Below are positions 35,681 to 47,255 of a DNA stretch of 64,000 nucleotides, piece after piece. Made by a program: the position numbers and the translations under genes. The DNA comes from Elephas maximus indicus (Eukaryota > Chordata > Mammalia > Proboscidea > Elephantidae): contig NC_064830.1 of the NCBI RefSeq assembly GCF_024166365.1, positions 89,520,968 to 89,584,967 of the forward strand, in the 5' to 3' direction. Position 1 is the stretch's first letter. Every line of letters begins with the position of its first letter. The notes beneath the pieces were generated by a model. It made no database searches, was not told where the DNA came from, and saw only the letters and a program-made list of their open reading frames with translations.

Positions 35681-36241
35681 TATTCTGGTAACAAGGTAAC
35701 TTGCCCAAGGTCACACAGCCTGTCCTTAGTGGAGACAGGATTCAAAGAGGAATCTTTTGACTCTGGAGCCCTGCCCCTCTCATTTGGCTTGCAGCCTCCT
35801 GAGCGACATCACCCCCCTCCAAGGCAGAGACTCCCAGGGCTCAAGCCCCTCCCCCACTCAGCCACAGGTGGACAGAACTTTGCCTCCACTAATGGGGGGC
35901 AAAGTCCAGAGCAGCTCCCCTGCCCAGCCTCCCGCTGCCTGCTCCTCGTCCCCCAGGAGCACGGCCTCTTCCAGGCCACCCTGCCCTTCTTGGGCTCAAG
36001 CCCTTTCCCTACCTCAGAACTCCTTGGGGATCTGGCACAGGAGGAGAGAGAAGAGTTAGACAGACGAGGCCTTGGGGGCAGAAAGAGGTGCTTGGGGGAT
36101 TCAGAGAGGTTGGAGGGAGATGGGTACATATTGGGAAGATCACAGGAGAGATGGTCTCCCAGAGGAGGGGATAAGCGACTGAGACAAGGTGAGATGGGGA
36201 AAGGTCAGGAGATGGAAGAGAGGGTCTGGAGGCTCCTTTAC

Positions 36242-36254
36242 CTTTGGCATCCAT
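36242..36254 (-). CDS. QPRT: QPRT exon 1 (first four codons)
   Basis: Tiny coding exon: ATG at 36254-36252, then codons for Asp-Ala-Lys plus one G, followed by donor GTAAAG. Thirteen bases plus 536 bases of exon 2 give exactly 183 codons, so the join is in frame. The human protein also starts Met-Asp-Ala and places the first intron here. Start context is moderate (G at +4, no purine at -3). GC boxes lie 110-215 bp upstream. The exon is separated from exon 2 by about 20.3 kb. Confidence 0.85.
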
Positions 36255-36362
36255 GAGGGCTTGGAGCTGTCTGGGCTGGTGTGCCTGCTGGCTGTGTCCT
36301 CTGCTCAGGCGTAGTGCTCAGGGGCCTGAGGCTGGGGGTGGGGCTGCCAGAGGGAGGGGAGG

Positions 36363-36468
36363 GGGGCGGGTCTAGCTAGGCCCCCCTCTGCCCTTCACAG
36401 GTTCTCTAGGCCTCCGCTTAACAGGGCCCCTCGGTCTGTACACATCTCCCCAGAGACAGGGGCGGGGC
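36363..36468 (-). promoter_or_regulatory. QPRT: QPRT upstream GC-rich promoter region
   Basis: Two GC boxes, GGGGCGGG at 36363-36370 and GGGGCGGGGC at 36459-36468, lie 109-214 bp upstream of the QPRT ATG in GC-rich sequence. No TATA box at a plausible distance. Typical of a housekeeping, Sp1-type promoter; inferred from motifs only. Confidence 0.5.
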
Positions 36469-36689
36469 TCTCAGCTGCAGACTTGGCAGTCCCCTCCTCT
36501 CCGGCACCAGCCAGTGAAGGGAGCCTGAGGCCCTGTTCTCGCCCCACAGGCAGCTCAGCCTTCCTCAGCCTTGCCGCAGAACGATGCTGCGAATGGGAGA
36601 ATGTGCTCTTTTGTGAGGACTAGAAAGCTTTCTAGGTTGTGTACTGGGAAAATCTTGGGTGTTAGACCATCGTTTTAAAAAAAAAAATC

Positions 36690-36800
36690 TCTTTTTCTGA
36701 GCTTTAGTTTCCTCAGCTGTAAAATGGAATAATACCTACCTCACGGGTTGTGCGAGAATCAAGTGAGAAAACCCTGCAAGTGACACAGAGCAGAAACTCA
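36690..36800 (+). mobile_element. MIR fragment
   Basis: 'gctttagtttcctcagctgt' and 'aaaatggaataatacctacc' match the MIR core and 3' half. Confidence 0.75.
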
Positions 36801-37349
36801 ACTTCCTTTCCTCTTCCCAAGGTACTTTAAGGGCACAGGCAGATCAGAGCCTGGTTTCCAAACTGGAAAACTGCCAAGAGTCTGTATTGGGACTTCAGGT
36901 GATTTCTGTCCCAGAACTGTCAGGACTCCAGCTTCTTCATCTGAAACTGTTCTTGCTAAAATCTTAGGGGCTCTTGATTGCCAAACCCAATGGTATCTTC
37001 TCAGTATTCTCCCATTTCTTTCTCTGCATATGTCATTTCACCCTGCCAGGACTGGGTGAGGTAAGCAAGGCACAGTAGCGAACAATTAAAAGAGGCCTCA
37101 ATCTAGTCCTGGGCCTGTTTCTTACAACCCTTCTCCAAACCGTTTTCTCCTAGATGTCATTTTCTCCTGGTTTTTCTATTAAAGGCTCTTTTCTGCCTCT
37201 TGTTGGCCTTTGTTCCTACATCCAGCATATGTTTGGTCTGCTCCTTTCAGGACCCAGGATCACAGTCCTAAATTGGGAATGTGGGCTGCTGCTTCAAGCT
37301 ACCTGACGATTTTGGTGCACCCTCAGTGTGGTGCAAACTGTTTTCTCTT

Positions 37350-37625
37350 TTCTTCCTGAGCATGCAGCTAAGCTACATTTCCCAGCCTCCTTTGCAGTGA
37401 GGCAGCCATGTGACTGAATTCTGGCCAATGGATTGTGGGCAAAGTGATATGTACCACTTCTAGGCCTAATCCATAGAAGTTTCCTGTGTGATTATCTTAT
37501 CTTATCTCTCTCTTATCCCAAACGTAGAGGACTCTTTGGCCCTAGGAGAACGACAGAGTCACAGAACGAAAGAGCCTGGATCCCTGAATGACTTTGTGAA
37601 AGACCACTTTCCAAATATCAGCAGT
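37350..37625 (+). mobile_element. Ancient interspersed repeat, family not assigned
   Basis: 'ctacatttcccagcctcctt', 'aattctggccaatggattgt' and 'gcctggatccctgaatgact' are words I associate with an old mammal-wide repeat, perhaps an LTR. Identity uncertain. Confidence 0.35.
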
Positions 37626-38694
37626 GAACTATTAAGCAAGGAAAAAAGTTCTCTTGAGGGAGTGACTTCACCAAAAGGGCAGAGTAAGAAGCTCCATGCT
37701 CCCCTCCCCCAAAGAAACAGAAAAAAACAAGTAGAAACTATCGTAACTAACCTTGTCAGAACTCTGATAAACAGTCAAGGGTTCACAGCAACCAAGCAAA
37801 TGTAGAATCAAGAAAGAGGCAGCATCAAGGGAATGGTAGGAAAATTTGTGACTTTTTGTTACTGGACTGCTCCCCTCCCAACCCTGGCTTAGCAGCCAGG
37901 TTCAAGTGAAAGCCTGTGTTTCCATCTTGAGACCCTGATCTTAGGTTCTGAAAGGAGCAAACCACACCTTATGCACAAATTACTGTATTTGTTCAAACCT
38001 GTTGAGCGGTTACTTAAAGGACTGAAGAAAAGCGTGCATCTCTGTTTCATCCATCTTGGAGGTAGTGCAGAACAGAGGAGCAATGGGCATTTTGAATAGC
38101 TTGTAGCTGCCTGGAGCAAGAGAGAGTGACTGAGACACAAAATAAAAAGCTTAGGGCTAAGGTCGAGGAGCCAGGAAGAAAGTTTCTTTGGGAAGTTGCG
38201 CCATTCAGAAACATCCCTGTATACCCAGGAATTTAGAAAACCACACACATGCCCAGGTCAAGATGTGTGCCCAGAAAAACACCTGAGAAAATTCTAAACT
38301 TTCATTTGGGCTGATCTCTAGGCCCAATATAAACCCGGCTAGGTTTTGAAAGGTGTGCCCCAGCACAAAGCCACTCTGCAAAGACTACAAGTGGTGTTTT
38401 TGTTTTCCTATTGTTTCCTTGTTTTTCTTTTTCTTTTAACTCCTGGAATTTGAGGAAGTCTATGTCAGAACAATAGTTGAACACAGGCTAAAGGAACAGA
38501 GACTTCAATAAACACACATGTCAAGTAATCTAGTCTTTGCAAAAATAGTTTGGAAAAGTCATTAAACCAGTAGACTACTACAGCCTTCAACAAAGGAAGA
38601 AAGAAAGACAGGGAGAAAAAAAAAAACCTATCAGACCCCGAGGAAGGGGAGAATATGATTTCCAGAGTTATCATATTACATTACTCAAATGTCC
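37626..38694. other. No supportable gene between the ancient repeat and HAL1
   Basis: Intergenic sequence between QPRT and SPN. Open frames here lack start context and similarity. A 17-base A run near 38705 marks the edge of the next LINE. Confidence 0.4.
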
Positions 38695-39850
38695 CATTTT
38701 TTACAAAAAAAAAAAAAAAACATCACAAAGCATATAGAGAAATAGAGAAGATGGTCCAGTCAAAAAAACAAAGTGATAAAAACCATCCCCGAGAAAGGGA
38801 AGACACCGGGCTTATTAGATAAAGATCTTAAAACAGCTGTCTTAAATATGCTCAAAGAGTTAAAGGAAAACATGAACAAAGAACTAAAGGAAATTAGGGA
38901 AACAATCTGTGAACAAAATGAGAATGTCAATAAAAATATAGAAATTATGAAAAAGGATCCAAACAGAAATTCAGGAGCTGAAAACTACAATAACTAAAAT
39001 GAAAAATTCACTAGAGGTACTCAACAGCAGTCTAAGGAACAGAAAGAAAAAAGAATAGAGAAAGAATAATGAACAAAGCTCAAGGAACCTGTGGAACACC
39101 ATCAAGCCTGCATTATAGGAGTCCCAGAAGAGACAAGAGAAAGAAGAAGAAAGAGTATTTGAAGAAATAATGGCTGAAAACTTCCCAAGTTTGACGAAAG
39201 ACATGAATCTACACATCCAAGAAGCTCAATGAACTCTAAGGAGGATAAACCCAAAGAGATACACGCTGAGACACATTATAATCAAACTGTTGAAAACCAA
39301 AGATAAAGAGAGAAGCTTGAAACCAGCAACAGAGAAGTGAATTGCCACATACAAGGAATCCTCAATAAGATTAAATGTCGATTTCTCCTCAGAAACCATG
39401 GAGATAAGAAGGCAGTACGATGACATATTTAAAACGCTGAAAGAAAAACTGTCAACCAAAAATTCTGTATTTGGCAAAATTTTCCCTCAAAATTGAAGAA
39501 AATAATTAAGCTATTCCCAGGTAAAAGCTGTGGGAGCTTTTTACTGCAAGACCTTCCCTATAAGAAATAATAAAGGTAGTCTTTCAGGTAGAAATGAAAG
39601 GGCACTAGTCAGTAACTGGAATCTGTGTGAAGAAATAAAGGTCTCCAGGTAAAGGTAATTTCATGGGTAGTTATAATGGCCAGTTTTACTGTATTTTTGG
39701 TTTGTAACTCTACTTTCTATGTCCTACATGACAAAAAAGACAAATATGTTAAAAACATAAATTTGTGTTACTGGGCAGACAGTGAATAAAAATGTGATTT
39801 GTGACAATGACAACATAAAAGGGGAATGGAGCCATACAGGAACAGAATTT
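38695..39850 (+). mobile_element. HAL1/L1 ORF1-type LINE fragment
   Basis: Lysine- and glutamate-rich frame at 38773-38997 (LKENMNKELKEIRETICEQ) resembles the ORF1 coiled coil of HAL1. Later blocks 'gaagaaataatggctgaaaa' and 'ccatggagataagaaggcag' are also ORF1-like. Multiple stops. Confidence 0.6.
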
Positions 39851-40054
39851 TTGTACGCTATTTTATTGAAGGTAAGTTATCAATTCACAATTTACACAAA
39901 AGGAAATGAGAAGAGAATCAAAATGGTTTGCTACAAAAAATAAATTAAGCACAAAAGAAGTCAGTATGGGAAAAAATGAGGTATAAAATACACTGAAATA
40001 AATACCAAAATGACAGAAATAAGCCCTTATGTGGTAATCACTGTACACCCAAGG

Positions 40055-40445
40055 GATTATTATTCAGGCATATAGAGAACTGAAGTTCTGATACATGCTA
40101 TGACGTGGATGAACCTTGAAAGCGTTGTGCTAAGCAAAATAAGTTGGACGTAAATGGACAATATTGCGTGGTATCATTTATACGAAGTATCTAGAATAGG
40201 CAAATGCATAGAGGTAAAAGTAGATCAGTGGTTACCAGGGGCTGAGGGAAGAGAGAAATTGATAGTCATCACGTGTAATGGATTCTGAGTTTCTGTTTAA
40301 GGTGACAAGAAAGTTTTGGAGGTGAATGGTGGTGGTTGCACAACATTGTGAATGTAATGAATGTCACTCAACTGTACATTTAAAATGGTTAGAGCAGTAA
40401 GTTTTGTGTTATACATACTTTATCACAATAAAAAAATTTTAGGTA
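40055..40445 (+). mobile_element. L1 3' UTR fragment
   Basis: 'gatgaaccttgaaagcgttg', 'cagtggttaccaggggctga', 'actgtacatttaaaatggtt' in L1 order, ending in 'cacaataaaaaaatttt'. Confidence 0.7.
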
Positions 40446-41095
40446 GAAAACAAAAACATCTCTTGAATTATACCACTGAGATGATTTTAGGCTTGTTTGT
40501 TATAGCAGTTAGTCTGCCCTAATACACTAATTCTCTCCACAGCTGTCTTCTACTTCTCATTATGCACAGTGAATGATATAATCCATTCATTAATCCACCT
40601 ATGCTATGACTTAAATTGCTATCTATAATCAGTTGACTCTTCAGCCCTGACTTCCCTCTCAAGCTCTTGGCTTCTATTTCTAACCATCTCCAAAATATTC
40701 CTCCTAACAGTTCTAAAAATAAACTCATGATGTTTTCCCCAGAAACTGCTTATCCTCTTGCATTTTCATGTCAGCATCTCTTCAGTCTCCCAAGATAGAA
40801 ACCTTGACATCTAACCTCAATTTTTCCCCTCATCACCTCAGCAGCCAATTAGTTCTCAAAATCATGTTCTCTGTAAAAAATTTTTAAATAACTTAAAAAA
40901 TAAAAATTTTATTGTCTATATAAATATATTTTAAACCTGACCTTTTCTCTTGCTTTAGGCCAGACTTCCACAGTATCTAACTTGGACTAGAATAATGCTC
41001 TCATCTTGGGCCTCACTTCCTCCAGGCCATCCTCCTGGATGCCAGGGTTAACTCAAGAGACAGAACTAATTTTTTGCCATGGGTTTATTTTAAAA
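40446..41095. other. AT-rich intergenic stretch, nothing recognised
   Basis: No coding frame or clear repeat seen. Confidence 0.4.
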
Positions 41096-41104
41096 CCATT
41101 GTTC

Positions 41105-41270
41105 ATTCATTAATTCATTTATTCTTCCATTCAGTAGGTACATACCAGGTAGCTACTATGTACCAGGGACTGTGCTAGGCCCTGGGTTCTGGAGGCACAA
41201 AGGTGACACATGAACTTGGAGGGGCTCTTACTCTAATGAGGGAGGGAAAGCTTCACATAATTACAGCCCA
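41105..41270 (-). mobile_element. L2 LINE fragment
   Basis: 'ttcattaattcatttattct' and 'gggactgtgctaggccctgg' are antisense L2 words. Confidence 0.55.
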
Positions 41271-41767
41271 GCTGTTCTTGCTGTCACATGAGGAGCTGTA
41301 GACATGGAGACAAAATACAACTTCTGTTCAAGGTCAAGGCAGCAAGTGTGGCCTCACAGACATTTGAGCTCAAACTTGATGGTTCAGGAGGAGTTTGGCA
41401 GGAAGTCAAGATCTATGTGTTGTGGGCTGGATTCAGGCAGAAAATGTGAAGATGCAGAAAACAGTATGTGCCCCTCTCCAGATCGTCCCATGGCTAATAC
41501 TGAGTCTGCTTTGTTGGAACTGGGATCTGGGCCATGATCCAGCCAGACTGTCCTGATGCCACAGGCTGGGCAGGTAGGCACTGAATACCTGAGCACACAG
41601 CTACCCATTTGCAATTTTGCAATTTGTTATCTCCAAAATGCCCTGAGTTTCCCCCAAACCTCCCCAGAATTTGACAGTCACTGATTGTATAAGCTTGTGA
41701 ATCAATAACCCTCTTAGATTTTAAAAATATTTCTCTCTACTTTTATCTGAGATCTGCAATTACTACT

Positions 41768-42855
41768 TGTGATGGTTAAGGTCGTGTGTCAGGTTGACTA
41801 GGCCATGGTTCTCAGTGGCTTGGAGGTCGTATGATGTTATGATCACTTCCATGATGAGATTTGATATAACGTGATCACCTCTATAATGAGATCTGCTGTG
41901 AGTAGCCAATGAGTTGAAATGAAGTTTCCTTGGGCATGTAGCCTGCATTGATCATAAGTGGACATTCTGGCAAGGCTCGTGGGCTTTTTGCTCACCCTGG
42001 GTCCTGCACCTGGCTCCTGGTCATCTGACTTCCAGTTCTTGGGGTGGAGCTAGCAGCTTACCTGCCTTCTTGCCTGCCCATCTTGGGATTCATTGATCTT
42101 CACAGGCTGTGAGCAAGAGCCTTGCCCTCTGACCTGCTGATCTTCGATCTTAGGTTCACCAACCCCTGTGGCTATGTGAATCAGGTGAAGCCTCTATCCT
42201 GACCTGCAGACTAGGAACGTTCCAGCCTCTACAACCACATGAACCATTTCCTGGATATAAAACCTCTCTCTGTATATATTTATATGCTTTACTGGTTTTG
42301 CTTTTCTGGAGAACCCAGCTGTCAAGGTTTGAATTGTGTTCCCCCAAAATGTGTATATCAGTTTGGCCGGGCCATGATTCCTGGCATTGTGTAATTGTTC
42401 ACCATTTTGTCATCTGATGTGATTTTCCTATGTGTAGTAAACCCTGTCTTTATGATGTTAATGAGGGGGGATGGGTGACAGTTGTGTTGATGAGGCAGGA
42501 CTCAATCTACAGGACTGAGTTGTGTCTTGAGCGTATTTATTTTGGAGTATAAAAAAGAGAAGCTAGCAGAGACAGGGGGACCTCATACCACCAAGAAAAC
42601 AGTGCTGGGAGCAGAACACGTCCTTTGGACCCAGGGTTCCTGCTCAGAGAAGCTCCTAGCCCAGGGAAAGATTGATGAGAAGACACTTCCTCCAGAGCCA
42701 ACAGAGAGAGAAAACCTTCTCCTGGAGATGATGCCCTGAATTTGGACTTTTAGCCTACTTTACTGTGAGGAAATAATTTTCTCTTTGTTAAAATCATCCA
42801 CTTGTGGTATTTCTGTTATAGCAGTGTTAGATAACTAAGACACCAGCCTAAGACA
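41768..42855 (+). mobile_element. ERVL-type (MLT2-like) solo LTR, host of a MaLR-type LTR
   Basis: Starts TGTGATGGTTAAGG at 41768. Its last 13 bases lie at 42843-42855, after the inserted LTR, the first five being duplicated target. CTACT at 41763-41767 and 42856-42860 is an exact 5-bp target-site duplication. Without the insert and its duplicated target it is about 560 bp, like the copy at 7352-7906. Confidence 0.85.
42320..42842 (+). mobile_element. MaLR-type solo LTR nested near the end of the ERVL LTR
   Basis: 523 bp from TGTCAAGGTTTGAATTG to CTAAGACA, including 'ggacctcataccaccaagaa' and 'cttgtggtatttctgttata' blocks shared with copies at 43326, 53165, 54279, 56645 and 63039. CCAGC at 42315-42319 and 42843-42847 is an exact 5-bp duplication. 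Confidence 0.85.
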
Positions 42856-43325
42856 CTACTACTTTGGGGATTTAGAACCATTTGATTGTATTCTTCTGTC
42901 TCCTTAACAATTCTAGCTTGATCTGACTCCTAGCATAGTGGCTGAGCCTGGCTACTCAGGCATGGAATCTGTTTCTCATCCCCTCATCCCTGGAGGTTTC
43001 AAGGCTGACAGCAGCTCCCCGCTAACTCATCACTCACAGACTCTACTACCCAACCTGAACTTGGTCAAGGGTCAGAAACAGGGATGCAGAGACAAATCAG
43101 GCTTAATGTACATTTTCAGAACTGATTTGTCTTTAGAACCATGCATTAAGGTCCTTTCTCTGCCTGCAAAAGGTAATTGCATTAGTAGGTTTCCGAAGAC
43201 CTTCCCTATCCAATCCTTCTTCCATCCGGAATTTTGACTTCGGATGACAAAGCTTTATTTGTAACCAGGCTTTTAAGTGCATCTTTGAGAATAAAATTGA
43301 AACATATAAAATATAAGATAATGTA

Positions 43326-43642
43326 TGTCGTGGATTGAATTATGTCCCCCCAAAAAATGTGGTTAGGCCATGATTCTCAGTATTCTGTGGTTGTCTTCCA
43401 TTTTGTGATTGTAATTTTATGTTAAGAGGATTAGGGTGGGATTGTAACACCGCCCTTACTCAGGACAAATGCCTTCCTCCAGAGCCAACAGAGAGAGAAA
43501 GACTTCCCCTGGAGCCCACGCCCTGAATTTGGATTTGTAACCTCCTAGACTGTGAGAAAATAAACTTCCCTTTGTGAAAGCCATCCACTTGTGGTATATC
43601 TGTTATGGCAACACTAGATGACTAAAAAAAAAAAAAAAGACA
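43326..43642 (+). mobile_element. MaLR-type solo LTR with internal deletion
   Basis: Starts TGTCGTGGATTGAATT and ends GACA. The middle third seen in the other copies is missing, and the terminal 'ctaa' has grown to an A run of about 17. ATGTA at 43321-43325 and 43643-43647 is an exact target-site duplication. Confidence 0.85.
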
Positions 43643-43829
43643 ATGTATAATACGCTGTGTTTGAGTGTATGCGTGTATGTAAGTAAAAATTCTATTCTTT
43701 AAAAAACTGGAATATGCTGGTAATCAATATTTGTAAAAATTTTTTTTAAAAAGGTTATTTTACTGTCTGGACAAAATAAATATTTTCAATGTTTTAAACT
43801 ATCCCCCCCTCCCAAAGAAAGCATGTGGC

Positions 43830-44230
43830 CTATTCAGGGAGCTACAAAGAATTTGATGAGGCTGAAAAGCATAGAGTGTGCCAAGGGCTGGCCAGGCAGA
43901 GGTGCGGCAGGCCAGATCTTGAGGGGTCTTGTGTGCCTTACTAAAGAGGATGGACTCTCTCCCAATAGCCTTGTAGTGCAGCCTAGGACCATCATGGGCA
44001 GAGGATGGAAGGGGTTAGGATCAAAAACCAAAAGACCAGACCAGTGTGGTGGGCCTGGAGATAAGGAAGAGACCCAAGGGATGATGGAAGAAGAATCAGC
44101 TGGATTTGTTACCTGAACGAGGACGGGGGAAAAGTGGGGTTTTAGGATGGTTCTAAGGCATTTGTTTTACCTGGGCAACCAGACGGATGATGTTATCACT
44201 TATTGAGGCCTGAGGAGAGAGGAGTAGATT
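43830..44230 (-). mobile_element. L2 LINE fragment
   Basis: Antisense L2-like: 'cagatcttgaggggtcttgt', 'ggatggactctctcccaata'. Boundaries approximate. Confidence 0.5.
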
Positions 44231-44249
44231 TAAAGTGTGTTAACTTGCC

Positions 44250-45000
44250 CATTGCTTTCAGAACTAAATGCAAACTCTCAAGCCCTTCATAACATTCCAA
44301 CCTCCCTTTCCAGGCTCATCTCCCACAACGCCCTTCAAACCAGGCCCCCCCTATTCTATCCCATTGACCGTCTTTTTTATTAATATTTTTTGTAAATGTA
44401 GAAGTAGTAGATACTTATTGTAGAAAATTTGGAAAATACAGAAGAGTATAAACAAAATAAAAATGATCCACAAACCCACCACCTTACAGATAACCACAGT
44501 AATCATTTGGGGTGTTTCCTTCAAGTCTTTTATTTTTCCTATAAATGTAGATATTTTAAAATTTTTATTACAAAACTAAAATCATATATACATATAGATT
44601 AGTAACTTGTTTTCTTCCCCATTTAACATTAAATTGTAAGGATTTTCCAAAGTTATTACAAAGTTTTTGAAAGCATGATTTTTAATGACTGTAAGTACAA
44701 TAAGCCATTTACAATTATTTTCATAACTGATATGTGTGGTCCTCTTCTATCACTGTATTTTATGTTTTCTTTTTTTTTTTCCTTTTTGGTCTTACAATAT
44801 CTACTGTTTTCTTTGCTTCCCCCTGCCCCCTCTAGAGAATTGAAAGGCCTCCGTTCCATTTGTTCAGGAAAGACACTACACCGAACTGCTCACAGTTCCA
44901 TTACCAGGACTTTACACCTGCTGTTCCATCTGCCCAGAATGCCCTTCCCCCTTTTCAGCCTGGCAAAATCCTTCTCTTCCTTTAAAATCTCAGGAGGTAT
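44250..45000 (+). mobile_element. L2 LINE, interrupted by an AT-rich LINE-like insert
   Basis: L2 words 'gcaaactctcaagcccttca' at the left and 'acctgctgttccatctgccc' at the right are in sense order. The insert of about 44370-44840 has 'agataaccacagtaatcatt', seen in old LINE 3' ends, family not assigned. Confidence 0.6.
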
Positions 45001-45009
45001 CTCATTCAC

Positions 45010-45110
45010 TCATTCAAATGAATACTTACTGAGGACCTACGATGGGTCAGGCGAAGAAGTCACCAGGAATATAGCAGTGAATATGACAAAGACCCAGTGA
45101 AATTTAAACT
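45010..45110 (-). mobile_element. L2 LINE fragment
   Basis: 'cattcaaatgaatacttact' and 'gcagtgaatatgacaaagac' are antisense L2 words. Confidence 0.55.
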
Positions 45111-45119
45111 CTCTAGTGA

Positions 45120-46270
45120 GAGCTCCCACCCTGCCACCCTTCGCCAGGAGCTAGATGTCACTCCCTTCTTTTGGTGCACTCATAACATTTTGTTTGCACC
45201 TCTATTTTACCACTTAGCATACTTCAACATTTTCTGGGCTGTGAGAGCCCTATTGGGTGCCTGACCCACCTCCACACCATTTCCTTCAGGATTCACCCAG
45301 GACCCGGAAACCAGTCATGATTGCATCTGTCAGATAGGAGGGAGGGATGGAATTGATGACCTCTGAGTTCAGTGACAATATTTTTTAAACCTTAATTTCG
45401 GACACTTGGTTTGACAAGTCCCAGACAGCAGTTGCATTATATCTAAGAGACTTTTGGAACTCACATTCTGCTGTCAGGGGCTACGATTAGTCCAGTGTTT
45501 TTGTGAAAAGTAGGAAGAGGTGCCCTGATGCAGCCCCATGGGAGCACTGCTTGCCTGGGAAAAAGCTGGATTTCCATCCTATCTCAGCCCTTCCTCAATG
45601 ACCAGGTACAGGAGGCACTACCTGCTATGGTGGATCCGTGGTCATTTTCCACCCCTTCTCTAGCTTCCCCTCCCCACCTCATGACCTGACCCACTTGGGC
45701 GCTTTCCTTGTCTCCCACTTCTCTGCCCAGACCAGGCCACATTGCCAGCACACTGTCACGGGCTCCCATCTGTCTCTCTTTTTGTAAGTCAACCAGTCTC
45801 CTCGAAGGCACTGCACCCTCTGACTCAACAACTTCCTCTTTGCAAATTTCCTCTTTGTCCTGGGGAAATATCGACTGCCTCTGGCCCATGTACCCCGCTG
45901 GGCTCTAGCCTGGGCTGGTCTCAGGCACGCACAGTTAGATCTTGTCTGCTCCTCCACAATCCAGACCCAGAGGGGAAGTCCCTGGCTCCACGGATTGTCT
46001 TTGCTCCTCATTTAGCCCACCCTCACCTTAGAGAAGAGGAGAAGCTCAGCCCTGGGGAGAGAGAGGAGATGCAAACACTAAACCTGTAACAGCCTGGGAG
46101 GGTCAGTGAGACCAGAGATTTGAAAGGTCAACAGTATTATTCAGCACCCAGGCCCCACTATTAAGGCAGACTCCTCACCCCCTGCCTCTGTGTATGTGTG
46201 TTAGAGTGAAGGTGGCGTCGAGGAAGGGATGTAGTGGCTGAGATGAAGAGCCCACACCTAGGCCCGGCAT
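45120..46270. other. Unique-looking sequence downstream of SPN
   Basis: Open frames on both strands at 45584-46089 overlap each other and have no recognisable domain. No gene called. Confidence 0.4.
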
Positions 46271-46272
46271 TC

Positions 46273-46278
46273 TTTATT
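46273..46278 (-). terminator. SPN: Candidate SPN poly(A) signal AATAAA
   Basis: TTTATT on the plus strand reads AATAAA on the minus strand, 978 bp past the SPN stop. It would give a 3' UTR of about 1 kb that includes the 13-bp minisatellite. Use is inferred. Confidence 0.4.
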
Positions 46279-47035
46279 GGGCTACAGACAGAGTTAAGTC
46301 TTCTGCTACCTTCACCCCATCTGAGCAAAGATGAGGACATATATGTTATCAGCAGTCTCTCCCTTGTGCCCACCCCCAGTCTGGATCCCTGCACCTCGCC
46401 CTCACACCACCCATATTCAACATCACCCCTTCACAAATATTGCCAAATAAATCCTCACCTCTTACACACAAGCTATATCCATGAATAGATCCACGCAGGT
46501 GCTGGGGATTCTGAGAACTACAGTTGTTCAGAAACTCTTCTCACCTCTTTCTTTAAGGGGAGAAACATCCAAAGCCTCTGGCTGTCGCAGTCCTTGAGTG
46601 AGAGAGTGTGTGGTAGTTTGGCCAGGCTAGAGTCCAATTTCCCTGGGAAGGGTCACAGGTACAGCCGAGAGCACGGATGGATGGCCCCACTCAGCCAAAG
46701 TTCCAGGCCCAGCTGGCACAGAGGATGGGACCCAGAGCTACAGGAGTTCCATGGGCTGGCCCAGTGTCAGAGCCACCCCTCTAATCTATGGAGCCAAGCA
46801 TACTTTACAAAGCTAATCCCAGGTGGGAGTTTGCTGGGTTGTCATTTGCTTTCTCTTCTCAGACTCTAGTATCCCTGGAGGATCTTCCAAGAAATACTTG
46901 GTCAAGGAAGTTGGGCATTATGGAGACTCAGCAGCTGGCTCCAAAGACAAAAGAGATGGAGAAAAAGTTATGGGAAGAAGTAGGTGTTGATGAGGAAGGT
47001 TTATGCAATCAGTTCACAAATGTTCAGTGAGTGTA

Positions 47036-47175
47036 GGATGCAGATGCTGGATGAGGATGCAGGGTGAAGACACGGGATGAGGATGCTAGGTAAGGATGCT
47101 GAGTGAGGATGCAAGATGAGGATGCTGGGTAAGGATGCAGGGTGAAGATGTAGAATGAGGATGCTGGGTGAGGAT
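47036..47175. repeat. 13-bp minisatellite in the probable SPN 3' UTR
   Basis: About 11 tandem imperfect units of the type RRRTGAGGATGCN (13 bp), 81 bp downstream of the SPN stop codon. The unit length is not a multiple of three, as expected for non-coding sequence. Confidence 0.85.
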
Positions 47176-47255
47176 GAAGCTGAAAGTGATGATAACAGGG
47201 AAGAAGATTAAAAAAAAAAAAAACTGGAAATGATTCTGACCTCCACTCTTGTTAT

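Noticed and set aside
35657-36256. 199-codon plus-strand open frame across QPRT exon 1
   Set aside because: GC-rich, overlaps other long frames on both strands, no recognisable domain, and lies antisense to the QPRT promoter and first exon. Chance frame.
46900-47200. CRISPR-like or regulatory array
   Set aside because: Directly adjoining imperfect 13-bp units without spacers: an ordinary minisatellite.
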